From Solwaraspora sp. WMMA2056 (GTDB lineage: Bacteria; Actinomycetota; Actinomycetes; Mycobacteriales; Micromonosporaceae): a stretch of DNA of 64,000 nucleotides. The DNA is taken from contig NZ_CP128360.1 in assembly GCF_030345095.1 (NCBI RefSeq), forward strand, positions 3,658,001 to 3,722,000, written 5' to 3'. The number at the start of each line of letters is the position of its first letter. Position 1 is the stretch's first letter. The notes under the pieces are model-generated. The model did not search any database, had not been told where the DNA came from, and saw nothing but the letters and a program-made list of their open reading frames with translations. Positions 8,172-15,764 of the stretch are shown piece after piece. The translations under genes were made by a program, and so were the position numbers.

Positions 8172-9052
8172 TGCGGACCTGGCAGGAGAGTTTGCCGTTC
8201 CGGTGGGATCTGGTCACACCGGACCAACTCGGAACGTTGCTCGACGGTGCCGCGCCGCCGGACCTGTGGTTCCTCGATGAGCTCGTCACCTGCACCGGGA
8301 AGGTGCTGGCCCGCAGCGGAAACGGTGACCTGTACTTCGTCGGCAGATCGTTGGACTCGATGTTCGACCTGCTCGGCGGAGTCCTCGCCGGACTCGTCGG
8401 CGTCCAGCGACTGCATCGGCTGCCGCTGTCGTTCCAGCGCCCGGCAGTGAGGTCCGGGAGCCGGTGGCGGCGGCGTCCGTTGACCCGCGCCGAGGTGGCC
8501 CAGGGGCGACGGTTCCTCGCCGCGGTCGGGCTGACGCCACACACGCTGGCCCGACGGGACCGGCCGGCGGTCCTGGTAGACGTCGTGCATCGGGGTGCGA
8601 CGTTCACCGAACTGTTCACCCTGCTGCGCGACTGGATCGACGCCGAACGCGAGCCATGGCCGGTCATCCGCCGCAAGCTGCGCTTCGTCGGCGTCACCCG
8701 CCGGACCAGGACCAGCCCGAAGACGTACCGCTGGCAGCAGCACGCCGACTGGACCCGGACGCTGCCCGCCGCAGCCGTGACCAACGTGTCGCTGGATCCG
8801 TGGGTGTGGTCGTACTTCGGTGACCATCAGGTGAAGCTGACCCGCTCGCTGTACCCCGACCGGTGGCTGGCCGAAGACACCGGACCCGGCCGTGACGAGC
8901 GTACCCGGCAGGCCCTTGCCGAGGCCGCCGCGCTGGTGGCGTACGGCCGTAGTCGGGCGGGCCGCCACGCCGTCGCCCGCGCCGTGGGACGCGACCACGC
9001 ACTCGCGCAGCCCTGGCTGCGCACCCTCGTCACGAACCTTACCAGGAGCTGA
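8171..9052 (+). CDS. hypothetical protein, phosphoribosyltransferase-like features
   Basis: 293 residues from a GTG that overlaps the stop of the upstream gene. No signal peptide. The segment DLYFVGRSLDSMFDLLGGVLAG resembles the first strand-loop of PRTase-type folds, and VLVDVVHRGATFTELFTLLRDW resembles the PRPP-binding loop (hydrophobic strand, Asp, small residue, Gly, Thr). The acidic pair DD or ED of true PRTases is reduced to a single Asp here, so catalytic activity is uncertain. The C-terminal 80 residues are helical and Arg-rich. I would call this an uncharacterised protein with a possible degenerate PRTase fold. Confidence 0.6.
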   Translation: MRTWQESLPFRWDLVTPDQLGTLLDGAAPPDLWFLDELVTCTGKVLARSGNGDLYFVGRSLDSMFDLLGGVLAGLVGVQRLHRLPLSFQRPAVRSGSRWRRRPLTRAEVAQGRRFLAAVGLTPHTLARRDRPAVLVDVVHRGATFTELFTLLRDWIDAEREPWPVIRRKLRFVGVTRRTRTSPKTYRWQQHADWTRTLPAAAVTNVSLDPWVWSYFGDHQVKLTRSLYPDRWLAEDTGPGRDERTRQALAEAAALVAYGRSRAGRHAVARAVGRDHALAQPWLRTLVTNLTRS

Positions 9053-9087
9053 CCGACTGCTACAGATCCTCGGCTAGGTTCCTGGGC

Positions 9088-9778
9088 ATGGGTCACGATC
9101 GTCGGGTGGGCACGGTGCGGCAGCTGTCGCGCTATCCGGTCAAGTCGATGCTGGGAGAGAACCTGGACCGGGCGTACGTCAACGAGGCCGGCATCGCCGG
9201 TGACCGCGCGTTCGCCGTGCTCGACTGTGTCACCGGCAAGGTGGCCAGCGCCAAGAACCCGCGGCTGTGGCGGGACATGCTGACCGTACGGTCCACGCTG
9301 CTGCCTCCCGACGCCGCCGGCACCCCGGCGGTCCGGCTGATCATGGCGGACGGTACGACCGGGACCGTGACGGTGACCGGCCGCCCCGATCCGGCGCTGT
9401 CCACGCTGCTGGGCCGGGACGTGCGGCTGCTCGACCGGGCCGCGCCGGGCACGACCATCGAACGGATGGACCCGGACCAGGTACGCACCGACGACGACCT
9501 GTCGCACGCGCAGACCGCCAGCTCCGTGCTGGCCGCCGGCTCCCCACCCGGCACGTTCTTCGACTTCGCGCCTCTGCATCTGATTACGACCGCGACGCTG
9601 GCCGGCCTCGCGGCCCACTCGGGTCGGCCGGTCGACAGCCGGCGTTTCCGGCCCAACATCGTCGTCGAGCTGCCGGCTGCGCCTGGCGGGCGTCGGCGTT
9701 CTGCCGTGCGCCGGGGTGTACGCCCGCCCACTGGAGGCCGGCGTCATCCACTCCGGTGACCCGGTCGAGTTCTGCTGA
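9088..9778 (+). pseudogene. MOSC-domain protein, internal deletion and frameshift
   Basis: From ATG 9088 the product begins as a MOSC beta-barrel plus MOSC protein: VGTVRQLSRYPVKSMLGE, GIAGDRAFAVLD and RRFRPNIVVELP, covering residues 1-200. Right after FRPNIVVELP the expected core with the conserved cysteine (around PRC in intact homologues) is absent, and the typical C-terminus GVYARPLEAGVIHSGDPVEF is found in another frame ending at TGA 9776-9778. So roughly 40 residues were deleted together with a frame change. Intact relatives (YcbX/YiiM type, and the mARC-like family) transfer sulfur or reduce N-hydroxylated compounds through a molybdenum cofactor. Loss of the cysteine region should inactivate it. 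Confidence 0.7.
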
Positions 9779-9792
9779 CCGTACCCGGTGAT

Positions 9793-10350
9793 TCAGCGGG
9801 CGCGGCGATAGTGCAGGGCCACCGCGCCGTTGCGCAGCGGCTGCGCCGAGAGCAGTTCGAGCTGGCGGGTGCCGGGCAGCCCACCCTGGTACAGCGTCGG
9901 GCTGTGGCCGGCGATCCTGGGATGGACCAGCAGCTGGTACTCGTCGATCAGGTCCAGCCGGTCCAGTTCGGTCGCGAGCGTGCCGCTGCCGACGAGGACC
10001 CCGGCCGGAGTCGCGTCCTTGAGCTTCTGCACGCCCGCACGCAGATCGCCGGCGATGTGGTGGCTGTTGGTCCACGGGAAGTCGGTACGGGTGGACGACA
10101 CCACGTACTTGGGTTTGGTCTCCAGCTTGACCGCCCACTCGCGCATGGCCGGCGGCGCGGCCTGGTCGCCGCGGGCGACGGCCGGCCAGTAGCCCTCCAT
10201 CATCTCGTAGGTGACGCGACCCCACAGCATGGCTCCGCACTCGTCCATGAGACGGGTGAAGAGGGTGCGCGTCTCGTCGTCAGCGATCCCTTCCTGGTGG
10301 TCGACGCAACCGTCCAGGGTGACGTTGAAGCTGAAGGTGAGCAGGCCCAT
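9793..10350 (-). CDS. dihydrofolate reductase family protein (RibD C-terminal type)
   Basis: 185 residues from ATG 10350. It has the fold markers of the RibD_C/DHFR-like family: FSFNVTLDGCVDHQ at the N-terminus, AMLWGRVTYEMMEGYWP, and GVLVGSGTLATELDRLDLIDEY with the NADPH-binding glycines. Members reduce small pteridine-like or other carbonyl substrates with NADPH, but most in actinobacteria are uncharacterised. The gene is divergent from the ECF41-type sigma factor, whose start lies 50 bp away, so the two share a short promoter region and may be co-regulated. Confidence 0.85.
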   Translation of the reverse strand: MGLLTFSFNVTLDGCVDHQEGIADDETRTLFTRLMDECGAMLWGRVTYEMMEGYWPAVARGDQAAPPAMREWAVKLETKPKYVVSSTRTDFPWTNSHHIAGDLRAGVQKLKDATPAGVLVGSGTLATELDRLDLIDEYQLLVHPRIAGHSPTLYQGGLPGTRQLELLSAQPLRNGAVALHYRRAR

Positions 10351-10399
10351 GGCCGGCGAGTCTAACGACCGGTCGACGGCCGGGCCTACGATCGGGGCC

Positions 10400-11344
10400 A
10401 TGGCCCTGACGGGGGACGACGTCGACCGGTTCGAGGCGGCCCGGCCGCGCCTGGGGGCGATCGCCTACCGCCTGCTCGGCTCCGCCAGCGAGGCCGAGGA
10501 CGCCGTACAGGAGACGTTCCTGCGCTGGCAGGCCGCCGACGTCGACCGGATCGACGTCCCCGAGGCCTGGCTGACGAAGGTCCTCACCAACCTGTGCCTC
10601 AACCAGTTGACCTCCGCGCGGGCCCGCCGCGAAACGTACGTCGGTCAGTGGCTGCCGGAGCCGCTGCTCGCCGGCGACCCGATGCTCGGCCCGGCCGACA
10701 CCGTCGAACAGCGCGAATCCGTGTCGTACGCCGTCCTGGCCCTGATGGAGCGGTTGTCGCCGCACGAGCGGGCCGTGTACGTCCTGCGGGAGGCGTTCGA
10801 CTACCCGCACCGCGACATCGCCGGCATCCTCGGCGTCTCCGAAGCCGCCAGCCAGCAGATCCTGCACCGGGCCCGGCGGCACCTCGCCGACGGCCGGGCC
10901 CGCACCGAGGTCGACCGGGCCGCGGCCCGGCGGGTCGTCGAAGAGTTCCTGGCCGCCGCCACCAGCGGCCGGGTCGAGCCGTTGGTTCAGTTGCTGACCG
11001 GCGACGCCGTCTCGATCGGCGACGGCGGCGGGCACGTCCCGGCCCGGGTCGCCCCGGTGGTCGGTGCCGTCGCGGTCGCGAAGTTCCTGCGTGGCCTGTT
11101 CACCCCGGGCCCGGCCAAACGCGCCCTGCTCGGCGGCACGCCCGAGCTGTACGCGTGGACCGCCAACGGTGACCCGGCTGTCGTGGTCGTCGTCGACGGC
11201 CGGGTCATCGGCGTCATCTGTCTGCAGGTCACCGCCGACGGTGTGGCCGCGATCCACAGCCAGGTCAACCCGGACAAGCTGCACCGGGCCACCGCGTCCT
11301 GGGCGGCCGTCGACCACGGGGAACCGCTGTTCACCGCCTTCTGA
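10400..11344 (+). CDS. ECF41-type RNA polymerase sigma factor (SigJ-like)
   Basis: 314 residues. Region 2 is LLGSASEAEDAVQETFLRWQ (about residues 28-50) and region 4 is LSPHERAVYVLREAF followed by YPHRDIAGILGVSEAASQQILHRARRHL. After sigma-4 comes a C-terminal extension of about 120 residues with a SnoaL/NTF2-like fold (EFLAAATSGRVEPLVQLL, GVAAIHSQVNPDKL), the hallmark of the ECF41 group, in which this domain replaces an anti-sigma factor as the activity switch. The helix ends with VNPDKL, matching the conserved NPDKL motif of that group. An FAD-dependent oxidoreductase follows 100 bp downstream, consistent with the usual link between ECF41 and oxidoreductase genes. Confidence 0.92.
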   Translation: MALTGDDVDRFEAARPRLGAIAYRLLGSASEAEDAVQETFLRWQAADVDRIDVPEAWLTKVLTNLCLNQLTSARARRETYVGQWLPEPLLAGDPMLGPADTVEQRESVSYAVLALMERLSPHERAVYVLREAFDYPHRDIAGILGVSEAASQQILHRARRHLADGRARTEVDRAAARRVVEEFLAAATSGRVEPLVQLLTGDAVSIGDGGGHVPARVAPVVGAVAVAKFLRGLFTPGPAKRALLGGTPELYAWTANGDPAVVVVVDGRVIGVICLQVTADGVAAIHSQVNPDKLHRATASWAAVDHGEPLFTAF

Positions 11345-11444
11345 CACAGCGTGTGAGGTGCTTCACGCCGCTGCCGCGTCAGCAATCGCGGGGCTGCCCG
11401 GTTCAGGTGCTGTCACACCCCGTGCAGACAGACAGGAGCAGGAC

Positions 11445-12653
11445 ATGCGACACCGCATCATCGTCCTCGGCGCCGGCTACTCCGGAGCCGTTGCCGCCGG
11501 CCGCCTCGCCCGGCGGCTGCACCGCGACGACGTCGCCGTCACCGTCGTCAACGCCGAGCCCGACTTCGTCGAGCGGGTACGGATGCACCAGCTGGCGACC
11601 GGCCAGGACCTCAAGCCCCGACCGCTGCGGGAAATGTTCGCCGGCACCGGCGTCGAGCTGCGGATCGCGAAGGTCACCGGTGTCGACGTCGACGCCGGAA
11701 CCGTCACGGTCACCGCCAGCGACGGCGACACAGCCGGCGGCAACGGCACCGGCGGCACCGATGTGCTCGGCTACGACACCCTCGTCTACGCCCTCGGCAG
11801 CGGCTGGAACCCGGGAGCCGTCCCCGGCGTCGCCGAACACGCCGCCGAGATCGCCAGCCGGCCCGGCGCGCTGCGGCTGCGGCAGCGCTTGGCCGGCCTC
11901 GCCGCCGGGCAACCCGTCATCGTGGTCGGCGGCGGCCTGACCGGCCTGGAAGCCGCGACCGAGATCGCCGAGGCCCGCCCCGACCTCGACGTCGCCCTCG
12001 CCGTGCGCGACGGCCTCGGCGGCACCCTCTCGCCGAAGGGCCGCGCGCATCTGCGCAAGGTCCTCGCCGGGCTCGACATCACCGTGCACGAGCACACCGC
12101 CGTCGTCAGCGTCGAGGCCGACCGGGTCACCACCGCCGACGGCGGTGCCGTCCCGGCTGCGGTCACCGTCTGGACCGCCGGGTTCGCCGTCCACCCGATC
12201 GCCCGTACCACCGGACTGACGCTCGCCGACAGCGGCCAGATCGTCGTCGACGACATGATGCGGTCGGTGTCGCACCCGGACGTCTCCGCCGTCGGCGACG
12301 CCGCCTTCGTGATCGGCCCGGGTGGTAAGCCGCTGCGGATGTCGTGCGCCTCCGGCGTGCCGACCGCGTGGCAGGCCGCCGACGCCATCGCCGCCCGACT
12401 GACCGGCGGGAAGCTGCCGACCGTCCCGATCCGCTACTACAACCAGTGCGTCTCGCTGGGCCGCCGCGACGGCCTGATCCAGTACGTCACCGCCGACGAC
12501 CGGGCCAGGCCGGCGGTGCTGACCGGCCGGCCCGCCGCAGCCTACAAGGAACTGGTCTGCCGGGGCGCCGCCTGGGGCGTGGCCAACCCGCTGCTCGGGC
12601 TGCCGACCCGCCACCGTCATGTCGACCCGGTCAGGGCTGGAGCAGGACTTTGA
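11445..12653 (+). CDS. FAD-dependent NAD(P)H oxidoreductase (NDH-2-like)
   Basis: 402 residues from ATG with site AGGAGCAGG. The N-terminal Rossmann fingerprint is IIVLGAGYSGAVAAGRLA; the second nucleotide-binding site is VIVVGGGLTGLEAATEIAE (about residues 160-180); the FAD-contacting C-terminal motif is SAVGDAAF. This is the pyridine nucleotide-disulphide oxidoreductase family, type II NADH dehydrogenase branch. There is no redox-active CxxxxC motif. It lies behind the ECF41 sigma factor and is its most likely target, because these sigma factors normally control a neighbouring oxidoreductase, epimerase or carboxymuconolactone-decarboxylase gene. Its 3' end overlaps the convergent alcohol dehydrogenase gene by 23 bp. 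Confidence 0.9.
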   Translation: MRHRIIVLGAGYSGAVAAGRLARRLHRDDVAVTVVNAEPDFVERVRMHQLATGQDLKPRPLREMFAGTGVELRIAKVTGVDVDAGTVTVTASDGDTAGGNGTGGTDVLGYDTLVYALGSGWNPGAVPGVAEHAAEIASRPGALRLRQRLAGLAAGQPVIVVGGGLTGLEAATEIAEARPDLDVALAVRDGLGGTLSPKGRAHLRKVLAGLDITVHEHTAVVSVEADRVTTADGGAVPAAVTVWTAGFAVHPIARTTGLTLADSGQIVVDDMMRSVSHPDVSAVGDAAFVIGPGGKPLRMSCASGVPTAWQAADAIAARLTGGKLPTVPIRYYNQCVSLGRRDGLIQYVTADDRARPAVLTGRPAAAYKELVCRGAAWGVANPLLGLPTRHRHVDPVRAGAGL

Positions 12654-13653
12654 TGGCGCGGCGTTCGTCCATCGCCCGGTAGCCGTCGGCGGCCCGCCGC
12701 AGCGGCAGCGTCAGGTCGAAGACCCTGCCCGGGTCGATCTCCCGGCGCAGGATCCGGTCGATCAGATCGGGCAGGAAGCGGCGCACCGGGGCGAGGCCGC
12801 CGTGCAGGTGTACGCCGGACTGGAACAGCTCCATCCCGGTCAGCCGCACGTCGTGGGCGACGCCGACGTAGCCGACGTGCCCACCGGCCCGGGCGGCGCG
12901 GATCGCCTGGATCAGCGACTCCCGGGTGCCGACGGCTTCGACGACCGAGTGCGCGCCGAGGCCGTCGGTCAGATCCTTGATCCGGGCGACACCGTCGTCG
13001 CCGCGTTCGGCGACGATGTCGGTCGCGCCGTACTCCAGGGCGAGTTTCTGCCGGTCCGGGTGCCGGCTCATCGCGATGATCCGGTCCGCGCCGAGCTGCC
13101 GGGCGGCCAGGACGCCGAGCAGGCCGACGGCGCCGTCACCGACGACGGCGACCGTCCGGCCCGGCCCGGCCTGGGCGGCTACCGCGCCGAACCAGCCGGT
13201 GCCCAGCACGTCGGAGGCGGCGAGCAGGCTCGGGAGCAGGTCGGGGTCCGGGGCGTCGCAGGTGGCGACGAGGGTGCCGTCGGCCAGCGGGATCCGCACG
13301 TACTGGGCCTGCGCGCCGGTCGGGGTGGCGAACTCCGACCGTACGCAGTGCGTCTGGTAGCCGGACCGGCAGATCTCGCAGGTGTTGTCGCTGGCGATGA
13401 ACGAGCCGACGACGAACTGCCCCGGCGCGACGCCGCGCACCTCGGCGCCGACCTCCTCGACGACGCCGACGTACTCGTGGCCCATCGGCCGTGGCCTGGT
13501 GATCTTCTCGATTCCCCGGTACGGCCACAGGTCGGATCCGCATACACAGGTGGCCGTCAGCCGCAGGATCGCGTCGGTGGGTGCGACGATCTGCGGATCC
13601 CTGCGCTGCTCCACCCGCACGTCACCGGGGGCATGGAGAACCGTTCCGAGCAT
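12631..13653 (-). CDS. zinc-dependent alcohol dehydrogenase (MDR family)
   Basis: 340 residues from ATG 13653. Catalytic zinc ligands are the cysteine of ATCVCGSDLWPYRG (about residue 38) and the GHE of MGHEYVGVVEEVG (about 58-60); the NAD(P)-binding motif is VAVVGDGAVGLLGV. The structural zinc lobe is reduced: only NTCEICRSGYQTHC is present, so the usual four-cysteine site is incomplete or altered. The closest types are threonine-dehydrogenase-like and Zn-binding quinone or alcohol dehydrogenases. It is convergent with the FAD oxidoreductase; 3' ends overlap by 23 bp. Substrate unknown. Confidence 0.88.
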   Translation of the reverse strand: MLGTVLHAPGDVRVEQRRDPQIVAPTDAILRLTATCVCGSDLWPYRGIEKITRPRPMGHEYVGVVEEVGAEVRGVAPGQFVVGSFIASDNTCEICRSGYQTHCVRSEFATPTGAQAQYVRIPLADGTLVATCDAPDPDLLPSLLAASDVLGTGWFGAVAAQAGPGRTVAVVGDGAVGLLGVLAARQLGADRIIAMSRHPDRQKLALEYGATDIVAERGDDGVARIKDLTDGLGAHSVVEAVGTRESLIQAIRAARAGGHVGYVGVAHDVRLTGMELFQSGVHLHGGLAPVRRFLPDLIDRILRREIDPGRVFDLTLPLRRAADGYRAMDERRAIKVLLQP

Positions 13654-13663
13654 GCCGCGTACG

Positions 13664-14173
13664 CTACCCGCCGCCGAGCGCCTGACGTAGCGCCTCCTCG
13701 CGGTCGGCGATCGTCGCCTCGGTCTGCGGTTGCAGCTCGTCGAGGATCGACTCCATCGGACCCTTGTCGAAGAACCCGGCGGCGTTGACCCACAGGATCT
13801 TGCCGGCCTCGACGGCGTTCGCCAGCTGGGTCGCGGCCTGTTCGGCGTCGGCGGGGAACTCGATGGCGGCCAGCGCCGTGCCGTACTCGTCGAACAGGTC
13901 GGCCAGGGCCCGGGCGTCCTGCTGCGCGGTCGCCAGTCCGGGGTCGAACATTCCGGCACCGGCCCGGTCCAGGTTGGTCTCGAGCTGGCGCGCCAACGGT
14001 TCGTAGCGGCTGTGGAACCGCTCGGCGGCCTGCTCGAACTCGTCGGCGGGTCCGCCGCCCCTGGTCACCGCCACCACCAGCACGACCGTGACCACGGCGA
14101 GTATCACGACCACTGCGCCGGCCACGAGGAGTGCCGTCACCGGCGAGCGGCGTTGTTCATTCGTGATCGTCAA
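13664..14173 (-). CDS. membrane-anchored helical protein (protease operon gene 3)
   Basis: 169 residues, probably from a TTG start one base after the stop of the preceding gene. Residues 12-36 are a transmembrane helix (TALLVAGAVVVILAVVTVVLVV), followed by an extracytoplasmic helical domain containing FHSRYEPLARQLETNLD, ALAAIEFPADAEQAATQLAN and SILDELQPQTEATIADREEA. I do not recognise the family. It is the third gene of an operon with a membrane-anchored HtrA-like protease and a second anchored coiled-coil protein, so it may be an accessory or substrate. A truncated relative of its C-terminal half lies on the minus strand at about 24479-24708, in a debris region. Confidence 0.65.
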   Translation of the reverse strand: MTITNEQRRSPVTALLVAGAVVVILAVVTVVLVVAVTRGGGPADEFEQAAERFHSRYEPLARQLETNLDRAGAGMFDPGLATAQQDARALADLFDEYGTALAAIEFPADAEQAATQLANAVEAGKILWVNAAGFFDKGPMESILDELQPQTEATIADREEALRQALGGG

Positions 14174-14174
14174 C

Positions 14175-14789
14175 TCAGGAGTCCACTCCGGCCTGGGCCC
14201 TGCTGCAGGCGGTGTCGGCCTGGCGCAGGGCGGTTTCGATCTTGCTCTCGTTGCCGGCCCGCGCGGCGTCGAACATCTCCTGCGCCCGTCGCATGCACGG
14301 CAGCAGCACGTCGCGTTCCTCGGTGACCCCGGCCAGGTTCTCCTTGGTGGTGTCGAGCTCGGTGGTCAGCTCGCCCACCCGCGCCTCGGTCTCAGCGATC
14401 TTCTCCTCCTGCTCGGTGACGATGTCGCGTTGTTCCTGCAGTTGGCTGGTCAGGTCGGACCGGGTGTCGCGCAGCTCACCGCGCTCGTCGACGTACAGGC
14501 CGAAGCCGACCGCGCCGAGGACGAGCAGCAGCACCGACACGACGGCCAGCGCGATGGTGGCGCGCCCCTTCGGGGCGGCCGGCGGTGGTGCCGGCGCGTA
14601 CGACTGGGCCGGCGCGGCTGCCGGCGCGGCTGCCGGCGTGTACGGCGGCACCGGCGGCGAGACCGGCGCGTACGACGGCTGCACCGGGAAGGGCTGGGTT
14701 GGCGGGGCGGAGATCGGTGGGGCCGGGGCAGGGGCGGGGGCCGTCGGGGGACGGTACGGCGTGTCGTCCGGCCCGTACGGGTACGACAT
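14175..14789 (-). CDS. Pro-rich N-terminus, TM, coiled-coil protein (protease operon gene 2)
   Basis: 204 residues from ATG 14789. Residues 1-75 are a proline/alanine/tyrosine-rich cytoplasmic tail (PTAPAPAPAPPISAPP, repeated AAAPAAAPAQSYAPAP); about 78-100 is a transmembrane helix (IALAVVSVLLLVLGAVGFGLY); the rest is a coiled coil (ELRDTRSDLTSQLQEQRDIV, EQEEKIAETEARVGELTTEL) ending with two cysteines (LLPCMRRA, ADTACSRA) that could form a disulphide. This architecture is common in actinobacterial envelope proteins. It sits 21 bp after the protease gene and one base before the next gene, so the three form one operon. Confidence 0.65.
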   Translation of the reverse strand: MSYPYGPDDTPYRPPTAPAPAPAPPISAPPTQPFPVQPSYAPVSPPVPPYTPAAAPAAAPAQSYAPAPPPAAPKGRATIALAVVSVLLLVLGAVGFGLYVDERGELRDTRSDLTSQLQEQRDIVTEQEEKIAETEARVGELTTELDTTKENLAGVTEERDVLLPCMRRAQEMFDAARAGNESKIETALRQADTACSRAQAGVDS

Positions 14790-14810
14790 TGGTTCCTCCG
14801 ATGAGATCGA

Positions 14811-15632
14811 TCAGCAGACGTGGAAGGTCTCGCAGGCGGTCCGGATCGGTACGGCGAGCCCGATGCCCTCCGCGTCCCGCGCCTTCGCGTTGGCGATCCC
14901 CACGACCTCCTTGCGGGTGTTGATGACCGGACCGCCGGAGTTGCCGGGGTTGACCGGCGCGTCGAACTGGATCACCGACCCGGGGCCGTCGGTGCGGTCC
15001 CGGACGGCGCTGACCACGCCGGTCGTGATGGTCTGGGTGAGTCCGAGCGGTGCGCCGACGACCAGGACGCTCTCGCCGGGGCCGGGCGGACCGACGGCGG
15101 CGGGCAGACCGGCGTAGACGGCGTCGACCCTCAGCAGGGCGATGTCCTGTGACGGGTCCACGTCGGCGATCACCGCCGTGTACCGCTTGCCGTCCTGTTC
15201 CAGCTGTACCGACCTGTCGTCGGCCGTCCACACCGACTCGATCACGTGGAAGGCGGTCAGGACGTTGGTCCGGCCGGTGCCTCCGGACGCGCTCTCACCG
15301 GACGCTGCCTCCCCAGGTCGGGCGACGGCGAACGCGCTGCCGGAGAAGTCGTCGGCGATCACCTGGAAGACGCTGGGCAGCACGGCGGCCGCGACCGCCG
15401 GCGGGTCGAAGGCCTGCTGGTTGTCGTCCTCGACCGCGGCGAGCCGGCCGTCCAGGCTGTCCAGCCGCTCGTCGGTGCCGTCGGCGGACTCCTGTGCGGT
15501 CCGCTGCGCCCCGACAAGATCGTCCCGTAGCTGATCGATCTGCCCCGCCTGGACGGCGACGGTCACCGTGAGCGCGATCAGTACGACCGTGACTCCTGTC
15601 GCGGCCGCCCAGCGCAGCATCCCCGTTGCCAT
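14811..15632 (-). CDS. membrane-anchored trypsin-like serine protease (HtrA/S1C-like)
   Basis: 273 residues. Residues 8-30 form an N-terminal transmembrane anchor, followed by a short coiled coil (IDQLRDDLVGAQRTAQE...). The protease domain covers about 75-268 with the catalytic triad His129 (LTAFHVIE), Asp163 (SQDIALLRVD) and Ser232 (VNPGNSGGPVINTRKEVVG). There is no PDZ domain, unlike DegP, so this is a minimal S1C-type peptidase that faces the outside of the cell. It heads an operon with two other membrane-anchored proteins, 21 bp and 1 bp apart. Homologous proteins serve in envelope protein quality control; specificity here is unknown. Confidence 0.85.
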   Translation of the reverse strand: MATGMLRWAAATGVTVVLIALTVTVAVQAGQIDQLRDDLVGAQRTAQESADGTDERLDSLDGRLAAVEDDNQQAFDPPAVAAAVLPSVFQVIADDFSGSAFAVARPGEAASGESASGGTGRTNVLTAFHVIESVWTADDRSVQLEQDGKRYTAVIADVDPSQDIALLRVDAVYAGLPAAVGPPGPGESVLVVGAPLGLTQTITTGVVSAVRDRTDGPGSVIQFDAPVNPGNSGGPVINTRKEVVGIANAKARDAEGIGLAVPIRTACETFHVC

Positions 15633-15764
15633 GACACCCCCATGCGACTACTCACCGTCCCGCCCGTGTCATTGAGAGTAGTTGTGCTGGTGGTGGGTCG
15701 GTGATGGTCGTTCGACCCCCGTCGGCGCTGCGGAGCGTGGCGCGGCGTCGATACGATCAGGGCC

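Noticed and set aside
10400-12653. Secondary-metabolite cluster around the oxidoreductases
   Set aside because: No synthase, carrier protein or tailoring cluster; the genes fit the known ECF41 plus oxidoreductase arrangement.
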